A stretch of DNA of 64,000 nucleotides from Corynebacterium amycolatum (GTDB lineage: Bacteria; Actinomycetota; Actinomycetes; Mycobacteriales; Mycobacteriaceae). The position numbers were made by a program, and so were the translations under genes. Within the stretch, counting starts at the first letter, position 1. Each line of letters begins with the position of its first letter. Of the stretch, positions 53,485-63,714 are shown in pieces. The notes beneath the pieces were generated by a model. It worked only from the letters and a program-made list of their open reading frames with translations. It did no database searches and had not been told where the DNA came from. The stretch is from positions 1,612,001-1,676,000 of the forward strand of contig NZ_CP069513.1 of the NCBI RefSeq assembly GCF_016889425.1, in the 5' to 3' direction.

Positions 53485-56001
53485 TCATTCTAACCATTGC
53501 AGCTCCGGCAAAACGCTCGACTGCTGAGGCGCCACAACAATTAGTCCCTGGGTCGCACGAGTCAGTGCAACATACAGGTCCTGTAGCCCCTGCGGAGATT
53601 GCGCCACAATCTGGTCGGGCGCGACGACGATGACCTCGTCGAATTCCAGGCCCTTTGAGGTCGTGATGTCGTAGACCGCGCAGTTGGTGAGTTTGTTGGG
53701 GCGAGTAGCAGGTGCGTCATTGGCGCTAGTCGCGTCGGCAGCATTAGAGCCACCAGCCCCGCCATCTTCACCATCTCCACCAGTTCGGCCAGCGAGAAAA
53801 TCCCGCACCTCCGCGCGCGTGGCGTCGAGCAACTCTGCCGGGGCGATGACCGCGACCAGGCGATCCGGTTGTGCAACCCGCTCCACATGTGCCAACGCCT
53901 CCGTCACGGTGCGAGCCTGAACAGGCTTGCGGCCGGTCGCGCGAATCGACTGCGGCGCCTCCAGCTCCGAATCAATCTCAGCCAGGACGCTGGCGGCAAC
54001 CTCCATCACCTCAGCAGGGGTGCGGTAGTTGACGGTCAGCTCGTGGAGATGCCACCTCGAGCCGATGATCGGTTCCAGCACATCGTCCCAGGTCGCGGCA
54101 CCTGCGGGTGAGCCCGTCTGGGCCACGTCGCCGACGAGGGTCATCCAACCATTGGGGCTGCGGCGGCGCAGCATGCGCCAGGCCATCGCGGAGAGTTCCT
54201 GAGCCTCGTCGACGATGACATGGCCGTAGGCCCACAGGCGATCCGCCGCCGCCCGCTCGGCGGTGGATCGCAGGTCGCGCTCACGGTGGCGTTCGGCCAG
54301 TGCCTCGGCATCGATGACGTCGTACGCAGATAGAATCTCGGCCTCGAAGCCGTCGTCAAGGTCCTGGGACGCAGAGCTGGACAGGGTATCCAACGCGCCC
54401 TGCGCCTCCTCGACGCGGGCCTGCCAATTCTCGTCATCGGTCTCCGCTTCACCAACCGGGCCGAGGAGCTCCGCCAGCTCGTCGAGAAGCGGGGCGTCGG
54501 AAGGCATCCAGTCGGTGCCTTCCGGCCGGTAGAGAGCCTCGCGCGTCAGCTCGTCGTAATCGCTGGCGGCGTAGTCGATGGCCTCGCGGGAACTCAGCAG
54601 TTCCGACAGCACCTGCTCGGGTGTGAGTGCGGGCCACAGCTCGTCGAGGATGTCAGCGACTGCTCCGGATTCGTCAATTTCGTCGCGCAGGTCGGCAACG
54701 TCGGTCACGGACAGCAGGTTTTCGCCGCCCAGCGGGTCGGCGCCAATGACCTCGGCCATCTGTGCGGCCAGGAGTTCCACCACGTGATCCCGGAAAATCG
54801 GACGTGCCAGATTATGTGGTTTACGAGTCCGCCGCGCACGCGTTCGCGCGGCTTTCACCATCTCTGGCGTGATGGTCAGGATGATGTTGTCGTTACGGAC
54901 TTCAAACGACTCCGCGGGGAGCTCCTGGTAGGCCCGCACGGCTTCGCGCAGGATAGTGAGCATCTCCATCGAGCCCTTAACTTCCTGCGCAACCAGGGGT
55001 TCGGGGTTGTGCCCGTCGATAAGCGCGTTGGACGCGCGTACGCCGGGGTAGAGATCGGCGATGGTGGTCAGCACCACGCCTGTTTCGCCGAGGCTCGGCA
55101 GCACGCGGGAAATGTAGTCGAGGAAGGTCGTGTTCGGGCCGATGATGAGGACACCGGTTTTCGCCAGCTGATCGCGGTAGGTGTAGAGAAGCCACGCGAC
55201 GCGATGCAGCGCCACCGCCGTCTTGCCCGTGCCGGGCCCGCCCTGGACGACCAGGGTGCCGCGGGTGGAATCGCGGATGATGAGGTCCTGCTCGCGCTGA
55301 ATGGTCTCCACAATGCCGCGCATATGGCCGGTGCGCGCTTGATTCATGACCTCGCGCAGCACCGATTCGCCACCGACACCAGCCTCGACTTCGGTTTCGT
55401 GTGCGCTGTCGGCTTCCTCGCCGGAGAGCCATTCGTCGTCAATGCTGCGGACCTTCCGGCCGTGCGTGCGCAGGTGGCGACGCAGGCTGACTCCCTCGGA
55501 ATGCGCGGTCGTGGCCAGGTAAAACGGGCGCGCACCATCGGCACGCCAATCCATGATGACCGTGCGGTAGTCGTCGTTTTCATCGGACAGGCCGATTCGC
55601 CCGATGTATCGCTTATCGACGGTCGCCCCCGGCCCTTCCTCTGCCAAAGGATTGTCGGGGTCTGGGTCATCGATATCGATTCGACCAAAGACCAGGCCAA
55701 TCTCGGCTGAGCGGTAGCGGTCCAGGTTAGCCTGTAGTCGGTGGTATTCCACCTCGCGTTCAACGCGGGCTTGCGGGTCTGGGTCGTCGATGAGCATGAC
55801 CTGTCGCAGGTACTCCTGGTCGCGCTCGCGTGCCCGGTCGAGGAAGCTGAACGCACGATCGACATAGGCCTGTTCTGCAGCGAGGGTGCTCTCTTCTTCT
55901 CGCTGTGGTGCTGAACTTGCCTGGTCCGGCAGACCTGCCTGGCCAGTGCGGCCAATGCGGCCTGTCTGGTCCTGCCCGGGCTCGGATGCGAGCGACGCCA
56001 A
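53485..56001 (-). CDS. helD: HelD-type RNA polymerase recycling ATPase
   Basis: An 838-residue UvrD-like superfamily 1 ATPase. The N-terminal coiled-coil arm (about 40-110) is followed by the 1A domain with Walker A QGGPGTGKTAVALHR, a long HelD-specific insert, VIVDEAQELSAMAW, and 2A motifs KGLEFDEVIVVAP and LYVALTRAT. HelD pulls stalled RNA polymerase off nucleic acid, and relatives give rifamycin tolerance. The start is TTG 56001 with GAGGAG 7 nt upstream. It looks like the class II form of actinobacteria; the class is inferred. Confidence 0.9.
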   Translation of the reverse strand: MASLASEPGQDQTGRIGRTGQAGLPDQASSAPQREEESTLAAEQAYVDRAFSFLDRARERDQEYLRQVMLIDDPDPQARVEREVEYHRLQANLDRYRSAEIGLVFGRIDIDDPDPDNPLAEEGPGATVDKRYIGRIGLSDENDDYRTVIMDWRADGARPFYLATTAHSEGVSLRRHLRTHGRKVRSIDDEWLSGEEADSAHETEVEAGVGGESVLREVMNQARTGHMRGIVETIQREQDLIIRDSTRGTLVVQGGPGTGKTAVALHRVAWLLYTYRDQLAKTGVLIIGPNTTFLDYISRVLPSLGETGVVLTTIADLYPGVRASNALIDGHNPEPLVAQEVKGSMEMLTILREAVRAYQELPAESFEVRNDNIILTITPEMVKAARTRARRTRKPHNLARPIFRDHVVELLAAQMAEVIGADPLGGENLLSVTDVADLRDEIDESGAVADILDELWPALTPEQVLSELLSSREAIDYAASDYDELTREALYRPEGTDWMPSDAPLLDELAELLGPVGEAETDDENWQARVEEAQGALDTLSSSASQDLDDGFEAEILSAYDVIDAEALAERHRERDLRSTAERAAADRLWAYGHVIVDEAQELSAMAWRMLRRRSPNGWMTLVGDVAQTGSPAGAATWDDVLEPIIGSRWHLHELTVNYRTPAEVMEVAASVLAEIDSELEAPQSIRATGRKPVQARTVTEALAHVERVAQPDRLVAVIAPAELLDATRAEVRDFLAGRTGGDGEDGGAGGSNAADATSANDAPATRPNKLTNCAVYDITTSKGLEFDEVIVVAPDQIVAQSPQGLQDLYVALTRATQGLIVVAPQQSSVLPELQWLE

Positions 56002-56067
56002 CCTGGTCTCCTCAACAGTTCGTTAAAACTAGTGCTAATTGATGTGCTGAATGAATATAAAAATATG

Positions 56068-56106
56068 AAAACGCCCCCGCACGCGTAGTGGCGTGGGGAG
56101 CGTTTA
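56068..56106. terminator. Intrinsic terminator after the DoxX gene
   Basis: AAACGC-CCCCGC pairs with GCGTGGGG-AGCGTTT, with A on one side and T on the other. It ends the leftward DoxX gene before helD. Confidence 0.8.
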
Positions 56107-56135
56107 AGTATACCGCTTTAACTGCGGCAGCAAAC

Positions 56136-57005
56136 TTACTGCAGGCGCTTCTGCGCCTTCTTTGCAGACTTCTTGGCCTCCTTGGAAGCCTTGGCTGCGC
56201 GCTTGCGCAGTTCCTTGCGCTGCTTGCGAGTGTCCTTCTTGAGATCCTTGCCCAGGTCCTCGGCGTAGTCGCGAGCGTCCTCAGCGAGCTCGCTAGCCTT
56301 GGCAATCCAGTCGTCCTTGTTGTCCTCGACGTAGCTCTTAGCGGTGTCGAAGGCGCCGGTGAGCTGCTCGCGCCAGCCGTCCTTGTTCTCCTCGACGTAT
56401 TCACGAGCCCCATCGGTGGCCTCAGAAGCGCAGTCGCGGAGCAGGCCGGCCTTTTCTCGGACGTTCTCGCCGGCGGAAGCGAAAGCTGCGCTGACTTCCT
56501 CAGTGCGCTGCTCGGTTTCAGACTTGGTCGGCAGGGCAGCCTGAACCTTCTTGTTCAGCTGCTTGCCAGCCTTCTCAGCGCGCCAAGCGACACCCGGCTT
56601 GCCGTCGGTGTCAGCGGTAGCCAGGAAGAGGCCACCCAGCAGACCGATGTCGGTCAGGAATCCAGTGCGGCGAGCCGCCTTCTCCTTCGAGTCCTGGGCC
56701 TCCCAGAATGCGTGGCGAGCCAGCATCGTCGGAATTTGTGCAGCGACCAGAGCCGTGGCGGACAGGCGTGGGGCCTTACCCAGAGCGTAGAGGGAACCGG
56801 CGGCAACCTTGGTACCAGCGACGGCCTGAACAACCAGCTTCTCGCTATTTGGCACGTACTTGTTGTACTGGTTCGGGGTTACGGAGCGGACGCGGGCAAT
56901 CAAGTCGCGTGCGCCCTCTTCATGATCCTTCTGGTTCATCAGCGTGTCGACACCGTCGGCAACGAAAACCGAGGCCAGCATTGGTCGGGCAAACTTGCGA
57001 ATCAT
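56136..57005 (-). CDS. DoxX family membrane protein with long repeat tail
   Basis: A 289-residue protein. The first 150 residues are DoxX-like with four hydrophobic stretches and the start MIRKFARPMLASVFVADGVD. The second half is a highly charged helical tail with repeats of the type EYVEENKDGW and SYVEDNKDDW, ending in a Lys/Ala-rich stretch (KRAAKASKEAKKSAKK). AAAGGAGAT supports ATG 57005. DoxX members are tied to redox stress complexes. The tail could bind membrane or nucleic acid; this is a guess. Confidence 0.82.
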   Translation of the reverse strand: MIRKFARPMLASVFVADGVDTLMNQKDHEEGARDLIARVRSVTPNQYNKYVPNSEKLVVQAVAGTKVAAGSLYALGKAPRLSATALVAAQIPTMLARHAFWEAQDSKEKAARRTGFLTDIGLLGGLFLATADTDGKPGVAWRAEKAGKQLNKKVQAALPTKSETEQRTEEVSAAFASAGENVREKAGLLRDCASEATDGAREYVEENKDGWREQLTGAFDTAKSYVEDNKDDWIAKASELAEDARDYAEDLGKDLKKDTRKQRKELRKRAAKASKEAKKSAKKAQKRLQ

Positions 57006-57171
57006 CTAAATTCCATCTCCTTTGTCGTCCAGGTGAAACCGTGTTTTTGGCCACCTGGTCGCTGTAATTCACTATTAATCCTACGCAGCCTGGCCTATTT
57101 ATGTCGTGGGAATGACGAGTTTTTCAGACGCTGCGACTGCATCTAGCGCTACCAACCACGCTCATCCAGCA

Positions 57172-57879
57172 CTACCAGCCGCGCTGGCGCCAGTTCTCCA
57201 CCTCGGGGCTCTCGACGCCAACTGTGGTGTCCTTGCCGTGGCCGGGGTGAATCACCGAGTCGGCGGGGTAGACGTGGAAGACACGGCTCTCGACATCGTC
57301 GATAAGCTGCGAAAAATCCTCGGGCGAGTACGTTTTACCGACACCGCCTGGGAAGATGCTGTCACCGACGAAGAGGTGGTGTGACGGGGTGTCGTCGGAA
57401 AGCGCGCCGGTTACCTTGACGGACAGGTCGAGACAGAGGCCGCCTTTGGTGTGCCCGCGCAAGATGAACGTGGGAAGCGTGATGCCCTCGCCGAAAGTAA
57501 TGGTCTCGCCGCCGTCGAGTTGCTGGTCGGCGGGTTCGGGAATGTCTGCAGCGTCGAGGCATGACGTGATGTGGCGGGCCGGGAATGCCTGCAGGAGCTC
57601 GCCGAGCGCCTGGACGTGATCGCCGTGGGAGTGCGTGGTGACAATCGTGCGGACCTGCGCGCCGACGTGCTCAACCAGGCGGACTAAGTGGTCGGCGTCG
57701 GTGGCGGCATCGATAAGTAGGGAATTGTCGGGCTCGCGGGAGTCGACCAAAAGGTAGACGTTGTTTTCCATCGGTCCGACGGAGGTTTTATAAATAGTGA
57801 CATTGCCGTAGTCAATGCGCTCAACGCCGCGCGTGCTCGGCGCGTTGGAGTAGGGGCTAATTGTAATGACGTCGTTCAT
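57172..57879 (-). CDS. MBL-fold metallo-hydrolase
   Basis: A 235-residue metallo-beta-lactamase fold hydrolase. The metal site HSHGDH, then a His in LRGHTKGG, the Asp in VGDSIFPGG and His in IHPGHGKD are the four zinc-ligand blocks. It is glyoxalase II-like in layout, and lies next to uvrA as does Rv1637c. The substrate is probably a thioester or other small ester; unproven. Confidence 0.9.
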   Translation of the reverse strand: MNDVITISPYSNAPSTRGVERIDYGNVTIYKTSVGPMENNVYLLVDSREPDNSLLIDAATDADHLVRLVEHVGAQVRTIVTTHSHGDHVQALGELLQAFPARHITSCLDAADIPEPADQQLDGGETITFGEGITLPTFILRGHTKGGLCLDLSVKVTGALSDDTPSHHLFVGDSIFPGGVGKTYSPEDFSQLIDDVESRVFHVYPADSVIHPGHGKDTTVGVESPEVENWRQRGW

Positions 57880-57886
57880 GTGCCCC

Positions 57887-57892
57887 AGGGTA
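57887..57892 (-). promoter_or_regulatory. -10 element of the MBL-fold gene
   Basis: Minus-strand TACCCT ends 7 nt before ATG 57879. Confidence 0.5.
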
Positions 57893-58018
57893 ATGAGGTG
57901 TCTGTCGGTGCGCTAGGAACGCGACTTAACTGCGAGTCTCTGAACACATGTGCGAAAAATTGGTTATGGACTGTAGACTGGTCGGCAGTGAATCGTCGAC
58001 GAATTGAGGTTTCCCACT

Positions 58019-60871
58019 GTGGCTGAACGTCTAGTGGTCAGAGGCGCCCGCGAGCATAACCTGCAGGGTGTTGACATCGATTTGCCCAGAGACAAGATGG
58101 TGGTTTTCACCGGTCTGTCGGGGTCGGGTAAATCGTCACTGGCATTTGACACAATTTTCGCCGAGGGCCAGCGCCGTTACGTGGAGTCGCTGAGCTCCTA
58201 TGCGCGCATGTTCCTGGGGCAGATGGAAAAACCCGATGTAGAGATGATTGAGGGGCTCTCGCCGGCGGTGTCGATAGACCAGAAGTCGACGAACCGCAAC
58301 CCGCGCTCGACCGTCGGAACCATCACAGAAGTGTATGACTACCTGCGTCTGCTCTACGCACGCACCGGTACTCCGCACTGTCCGACCTGTGGGGAAGTAA
58401 TCTCCTCACAGACTCCACAGCAGATTGTCGATCAGGTCATGGAGATGCCGGAGGGCACCAAATTCCAGGTCCTCGCACCCGTCGTGCGTACGCGCAAGGG
58501 TGAGTTCGTCGACCTGTTTGAACGCCTCGCATCCGAGGGCTACGCGCGTGTCATCGTCGACGGCGAAATGCATCGCCTGACGGATCCGCCGAAGCTGAAG
58601 AAGCAGGTCAAGCATGACATTGACGTGGTTATTGACCGCCTTCAGGTGAAGGAGTCACAGCAGCGCAGGCTCACCGATTCCGTCGAAACGGCGCTTCTGC
58701 TTGCCGACGGCGTCGTGGTCATCGACGCAGTCGGGCTAGAGGCAGATGACCCGCGTCGAACCCAGCGTTTCTCGGAGAAAATGGCCTGCCCGAATGGGCA
58801 CCGCATCGCTATCGATGAGCTGGAACCACGGTCGTTTTCGTTTAACTCGCCGTATGGTGCCTGCCCGGAGTGCGACGGCATCGGCACCAAGCTGGAGGTG
58901 GACACGGACCTGGTCATTCCAGACCCGTCGCTGCCGACGATTGAGGCGATTGCGCCGTGGCGGCAGACGCTGAACAAGAAGTACTTTGAAAAGCTGGTCG
59001 AGGGGCTCGCCACCGAGATGAGCTTCGACCCGACCACGCCTTTCGAGGATCTCACAGCGCCGCAGCGTAAGGCCCTGCTGCATGGTTCCAGTCACAAGGT
59101 CACGGTGCGTTACCGCAATAGGTACGGCCGTACTCGCCAGTACACCGCGCCGTTTGAAGGCGTGATGCCGTACCTGCACCGCAAGCTGTCGCAGGCAGAG
59201 AGTGACTCTCAGAAGGATCGCTTCCAGGGGTACATGCGTGAAGTGCCGTGTCCTGCGTGTAATGGCACGCGTCTGCGGCCAGAAATTCTTTCGGTGACGC
59301 TGGATTCGGCGGAGTTCGGGCAGAAGAATATTGCCGAGCTCACAGAGCTGTCGGTCCACGATGGCTCGGCATTCCTGAATTCGCTGACTTTGGGCAAGCG
59401 CGAGGAAATGATTGCCGGTCGCGTTCTGCGTGAGGTGCAGGCTCGTCTGAAGTTCCTGCTGGATGTGGGGCTGGACTATCTGTCCCTGTCGCGTTCGGCG
59501 GGCACGCTGTCCGGTGGCGAAGCGCAGCGAATTCGTCTGGCCACCCAGATTGGTTCGGGGCTCGCCGGCGTGCTTTATGTCTTGGATGAGCCGTCGATTG
59601 GTCTTCACCAGCGCGATAACAATCGTCTAATCAAGACTCTGAAGAACCTGCGCGACCTGGGCAATACCCTGATTGTGGTCGAGCATGATGAGGACACGAT
59701 TCGCGAGGCCGATTGGCTGGTCGACATTGGGCCAAAGGCCGGTGAATACGGCGGCCAGATCGTCTACCAGGGTGACCCGTCGGGCATTGTTGACTGCGAG
59801 GAATCACTGACAGGTGCGTATCTCTCGGGTCGTCGGGTATTGGCAGTGCCGGAGAGCCGGCGTGCGATTGATAAGTCGCGCATGGTGACGGTCAAGGGCG
59901 CTCGCGAGAACAACCTGAAGAAGATTGACGTGAAGTTTCCCCTCGGTGTGCTGACCTGTGTGACGGGGGTTTCCGGATCAGGCAAGTCGACCTTGGTCAA
60001 CGAAATTCTGGCCAAGGTGATGAGCAACGAGCTCAACGGAGCTCGTCAGGTGCCGGGTCGACACAGCCGCGTGGAGGGGCTGGATCACCTGGACAAGCTG
60101 GTGCAGGTTGATCAGTCGCCGATTGGCCGCACCCCGCGTTCCAATCCAGCGACGTACACCGGCGTGTTCGACAAGATCCGCAACCTCTTCGCAGAGACGC
60201 AAGAGGCTAAGGTTCGCGGCTATAAGCCCGGTCGCTTCAGTTTCAACGTCAAGGGCGGTCGTTGTGAGGCGTGTAAGGGCGACGGCACCATCAAGATCGA
60301 GATGAACTTCCTGCCGGATGTCTACGTGCCCTGCGAGGTTTGCCACGGCGCGCGCTACAACCGCGAAACGCTGGAGGTTCGCTACAAGGGCAAGACCATT
60401 GCTGAGGTGCTGGACATGCCCATCTCCGAGGCAGCGGAGTTCTTTGAGCCGATTCAGTCGATTGCGCGTTATCTCAATACGCTTGTCGACGTCGGCCTGG
60501 GCTATGTCCGTCTCGGACAGGCGGCAACCACGCTCTCGGGTGGTGAGGCTCAGCGCGTGAAGCTGGCCAGTGAGCTGCAGAAACGCTCTAATGGTCGCAC
60601 CGTTTACATCTTGGATGAGCCGACCACGGGTCTGCATTTTGAGGACATCCGCAAGCTCATGCTGGTGTTGCAGGGTCTGGTGGACAAGGGCAACACCGTC
60701 ATTGTCATTGAGCACAACTTGGATGTCATCAAGTCTGCGGATTGGATCATCGACATGGGGCCGGAGGGCGGTTCCGGCGGTGGCACCGTGGTTGTAGAGG
60801 GCACCCCGGAGGACGTCGCGAACTGTTCCGGATCCCACACCGGGCAGTACCTGAAGCCGCTGCTTAAGTAG
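58019..60871 (+). CDS. uvrA: Excinuclease ABC subunit A
   Basis: The damage-recognition ATPase of nucleotide excision repair, 950 residues. Two ABC modules: Walker [14 protein letters not shown] and [13 protein letters not shown], signatures [12 protein letters not shown] and [12 protein letters not shown], with Walker [12 protein letters not shown] and [11 protein letters not shown]. Zinc modules carry [23 protein letters not shown] and [11 protein letters not shown] 58019 is chosen since GAGG lies 9 nt upstream; a TTG at 58004 overlaps that site. It ends 1 nt before the stop codon of the convergent DUF2339 gene. Confidence 0.97.
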   Translation: MAERLVVRGAREHNLQGVDIDLPRDKMVVFTGLSGSGKSSLAFDTIFAEGQRRYVESLSSYARMFLGQMEKPDVEMIEGLSPAVSIDQKSTNRNPRSTVGTITEVYDYLRLLYARTGTPHCPTCGEVISSQTPQQIVDQVMEMPEGTKFQVLAPVVRTRKGEFVDLFERLASEGYARVIVDGEMHRLTDPPKLKKQVKHDIDVVIDRLQVKESQQRRLTDSVETALLLADGVVVIDAVGLEADDPRRTQRFSEKMACPNGHRIAIDELEPRSFSFNSPYGACPECDGIGTKLEVDTDLVIPDPSLPTIEAIAPWRQTLNKKYFEKLVEGLATEMSFDPTTPFEDLTAPQRKALLHGSSHKVTVRYRNRYGRTRQYTAPFEGVMPYLHRKLSQAESDSQKDRFQGYMREVPCPACNGTRLRPEILSVTLDSAEFGQKNIAELTELSVHDGSAFLNSLTLGKREEMIAGRVLREVQARLKFLLDVGLDYLSLSRSAGTLSGGEAQRIRLATQIGSGLAGVLYVLDEPSIGLHQRDNNRLIKTLKNLRDLGNTLIVVEHDEDTIREADWLVDIGPKAGEYGGQIVYQGDPSGIVDCEESLTGAYLSGRRVLAVPESRRAIDKSRMVTVKGARENNLKKIDVKFPLGVLTCVTGVSGSGKSTLVNEILAKVMSNELNGARQVPGRHSRVEGLDHLDKLVQVDQSPIGRTPRSNPATYTGVFDKIRNLFAETQEAKVRGYKPGRFSFNVKGGRCEACKGDGTIKIEMNFLPDVYVPCEVCHGARYNRETLEVRYKGKTIAEVLDMPISEAAEFFEPIQSIARYLNTLVDVGLGYVRLGQAATTLSGGEAQRVKLASELQKRSNGRTVYILDEPTTGLHFEDIRKLMLVLQGLVDKGNTVIVIEHNLDVIKSADWIIDMGPEGGSGGGTVVVEGTPEDVANCSGSHTGQYLKPLLK

Positions 60872-60872
60872 C

Positions 60873-63272
60873 TTAGGTAGTCGGCTCGTTTCCGTCGGAA
60901 ATTCCTGGACGGTCGGTGCGGGTGACGCCTTCCAGTCTGTCAGCAACGGGGTCGGCATCGGCAGCATTGGCATCGGCGGCAGCGGCAGCGCCGACAGCGG
61001 TGGCAGCGTCAGAATCGCTGGCGGTGCCGTCACGGTCCGATGCCGCTGGTTCCTCGGCATTCTTCTGCTTTGCTCCGGAGACCGCCATGGCTAGCAGAAT
61101 TAGACCACAGCCGAGGAACGCCAAGGCGCGGATAACGCCATCGAGTGTTGCCATGTCGTAGAAGATCAGCTTGACGATAGACAGCGCCGCAATGGTCAAA
61201 CCCGCTGCCAGTCGCGCCGGAATGTGGTGGAACCTCTTCGATAGCACCAGCATGCCAGCTATCGTGGCCCAGAAAATACTCAGCAACATGTGTGCAGCGT
61301 TGAAGCTCACGCCAATAGTTGTGAGCAGCACGATAAATGGCATACCCAGCGCAGCCAGGCCAATCAGTGCAAAAGCTGGCGGCAGCTGCGACCTTGCCGC
61401 CGTCACGGCCAGGCCGACGTCGGCGCACAGCAGGAACAACAGCGAAAGCATTTCTGCCCACGTTGCCGAGTAGTCAGCCGCAGCACCGGCATTCAACGCT
61501 GCGGGCAGGATGTAGAGGTGTACTACCGTTGCGCCGAGCAGCCAGGTCAGCGCCGCAATCTTTGTATAGGGTGCGACGGCATCCCGCGTTGGCTCAGGAG
61601 CTTGTAGTCGGGTGCCAAGCGCGCTGTGCTTCGGTGCTGTGGCCAGCGCCCAGACAAAGAGCGCGGCACCGATGGAGATTGGGATGAGACCCCAGGCGTG
61701 GGTTCCAGTACCGGCTCCTGCGTCCCCTTCTGGGCCCGCTACCGCGAGTGCAAGCCAGGGCAGAATTGCCGTGGCCAAGGCCATTGGGGCGAGATAGCTG
61801 AAGATGGCACGGTTCCAAAGGAATATCGCAGCAATTGCGATGAACAGCACGAATCCGCCGTAGAACAGCAACCAGAGGCTGGAGGTGGACTGTGCGGCGT
61901 TGACCGTTGGGACTGCAGCTATAACCGGAGTCGAGAAGGCAACTACTGACGTGGTGGTGACCAGATCGTCTTCCCAAGTGCTGGTCTCCGAAGGCTCGTC
62001 GTCAAGCTCGGGAGTGAGTTGGCGAGCCAACGCCAGCGGGCCGAACTGGGCAAACACGAAAAGGGCAATGGTGAGTGCGGCGATTGCAGGCAGCACCAGT
62101 GCATTGTTGGTCGTGATCGCGCCGATGAGAACGTTTGCGCCGAGCAGGAATGCGACTACGTACTTCCGGAAGGGGATGTTCAAGAAGCAGACGGTAGCGG
62201 CGATAACCATCAGTTGAAGGGTGATTTGCGCGAGCGAGGAGCTCAGCGGGCGGGCGTGGAAGTTGAGGCCGATCGTCGCCCACAGCATTAATCCGGTGTT
62301 GATTGTGATGGCCCACGCGGCGGTTGCGCTCGACTTTGTCCACCGCGCGCCGTATAGGCCGACGGCGGCGAAAGGCAGCATGATGACCAGCGTCGCCGCC
62401 ACCGGAATCCAGTCGAGGAGGTAGGACATCGACATCGTTGTCAGGTGTGCAGCGGCTAGCGATGTCGCAATCAATGCCGTTACGCCAGCAGGCGGTGCTT
62501 GACGACGGTGCGCTCGCACAGCCGCGACCGCGAGCACGGCGGCCAACAAGTAAGCCAGGACCACACGCCCGGCCGGTCCAATCAGGCCGGATTGGATTGC
62601 GACCGCGACGAAGAACGCGATACCGGCAGCGGTGATGAGACCGCCAAAGATTGCAATGATTCTGATGATTGCCTTCTCGTTGCGCCACCAGGGTTCGCGG
62701 GGCTCGCGAGGTTCACGCGGTGCCTCTGGCAGTTTCGGCGGCGGGGCGGAGCCGGTTAGGGAAGACTGCGGTGAGGGAGAAGACTGCGGCGACTTCGAAT
62801 CCCGCCGCCACTGGTGGGCAGAGGGGAAGCCGAACATCGGCTGCGCACCTGCGTCGCTCTGTGGCAGGGGAGCTGGTTGATTCCGCCAGTCCGCTTGTGT
62901 TGGCGGTGGCTGCGGATTGTGTTGATGTGCCCCTTGGGGCGCAGCATGGGGCGGCGCTTGAGGTGTCCGCTCAGGCGCCGATTTAGGTACCGCTTGAGGT
63001 ACCGGCGCAAATTCCGTTCCCGTAGTTTGAGGCGCGCTCGGTACAGTCGGCGCTTGCCCGCTTGCCTGCGAAAGGCGCACCTGCCAAGTTCGGGTGAGTT
63101 GAGCCAGCCGAAGCGAGCTGGCCTCCAAATCTGCCAGAGCATGGGAAAGCTCTGAGACGGAGTCGCCGGTCAGGACAAAATCTCTGGTCGGGGGCTTGTC
63201 GTATCGGGCGGAATGCTGATTAGGGTTGGTGTTCTCGGCTTTAGGGCCAAAGCCGTTGGAGCCAGTATTCAT
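60873..63272 (-). CDS. DUF2339 family polytopic membrane protein
   Basis: A 799-residue protein. Residues 30-70 form a heptad-rich coiled coil (SELSHALADLEASSLRLAQL), then a Pro/Gln/Ala-rich region to about 185, then around 20 membrane helices, and a charged Asp/Ala tail. This arrangement is that of DUF2339 membrane proteins, whose role is unknown. It is divergent from infC. The gene starts with ATG 63272 seven nt after TAAAGT. Confidence 0.85.
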   Translation of the reverse strand: MNTGSNGFGPKAENTNPNQHSARYDKPPTRDFVLTGDSVSELSHALADLEASSLRLAQLTRTWQVRLSQASGQAPTVPSAPQTTGTEFAPVPQAVPKSAPERTPQAPPHAAPQGAHQHNPQPPPTQADWRNQPAPLPQSDAGAQPMFGFPSAHQWRRDSKSPQSSPSPQSSLTGSAPPPKLPEAPREPREPREPWWRNEKAIIRIIAIFGGLITAAGIAFFVAVAIQSGLIGPAGRVVLAYLLAAVLAVAAVRAHRRQAPPAGVTALIATSLAAAHLTTMSMSYLLDWIPVAATLVIMLPFAAVGLYGARWTKSSATAAWAITINTGLMLWATIGLNFHARPLSSSLAQITLQLMVIAATVCFLNIPFRKYVVAFLLGANVLIGAITTNNALVLPAIAALTIALFVFAQFGPLALARQLTPELDDEPSETSTWEDDLVTTTSVVAFSTPVIAAVPTVNAAQSTSSLWLLFYGGFVLFIAIAAIFLWNRAIFSYLAPMALATAILPWLALAVAGPEGDAGAGTGTHAWGLIPISIGAALFVWALATAPKHSALGTRLQAPEPTRDAVAPYTKIAALTWLLGATVVHLYILPAALNAGAAADYSATWAEMLSLLFLLCADVGLAVTAARSQLPPAFALIGLAALGMPFIVLLTTIGVSFNAAHMLLSIFWATIAGMLVLSKRFHHIPARLAAGLTIAALSIVKLIFYDMATLDGVIRALAFLGCGLILLAMAVSGAKQKNAEEPAASDRDGTASDSDAATAVGAAAAADANAADADPVADRLEGVTRTDRPGISDGNEPTT

Positions 63273-63279
63273 GGTGACG

Positions 63280-63285
63280 ACTTTA
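63280..63285 (-). promoter_or_regulatory. -10 element of the DUF2339 gene
   Basis: Minus-strand TAAAGT ends 7 nt before ATG 63272. Confidence 0.5.
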
Positions 63286-63714
63286 ATCGTGTTTGACCTA
63301 AAAACTATGGAGAGAATCTACCAATCTGATTACAATTCCGATTGCACTTTTTAACGCTCGGTAGTGCGCCGGGGGAGCTGATGGCGAATAACCTGGCGTA
63401 AGAGTCGGTTTTGGTATGCGAGAACGCTTGTGTTAGCATCTCGTGTACGACCGCCAGAATGTGATGCTTCTTGCTGCCTTCGGGGAGCATTTAGTTGCAT
63501 TCGGCAGCGAAGAGGATTTAAGTCCCACCCTAGGTGCGCCAAAGAATTACGGTAGCGCCGGGGTCCACCCTAATCGGTGATGTCACATCGCACGATTGGA
63601 AGGCGTCCTTATACAGTGTGTAGTAATCCGCTGTAGACGCGTGGCTTTTCTTCCTTTCCCGCTTGCTATCGCGGTTTGAAACGAAGATTGTTCAGGTTCA
63701 ACCTAGGAGGCCAC
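63286..63714 (+). promoter_or_regulatory. infC upstream/leader region
   Basis: About 430 nt without a gene. TACAGT at 63612-63617 is a possible -10, giving a leader near 90 nt. AGGAGG at 63705-63710 is a strong ribosome site for infC. The length of the gap leaves room for translational control, but no known ribosomal leader motif was recognised. Confidence 0.45.
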
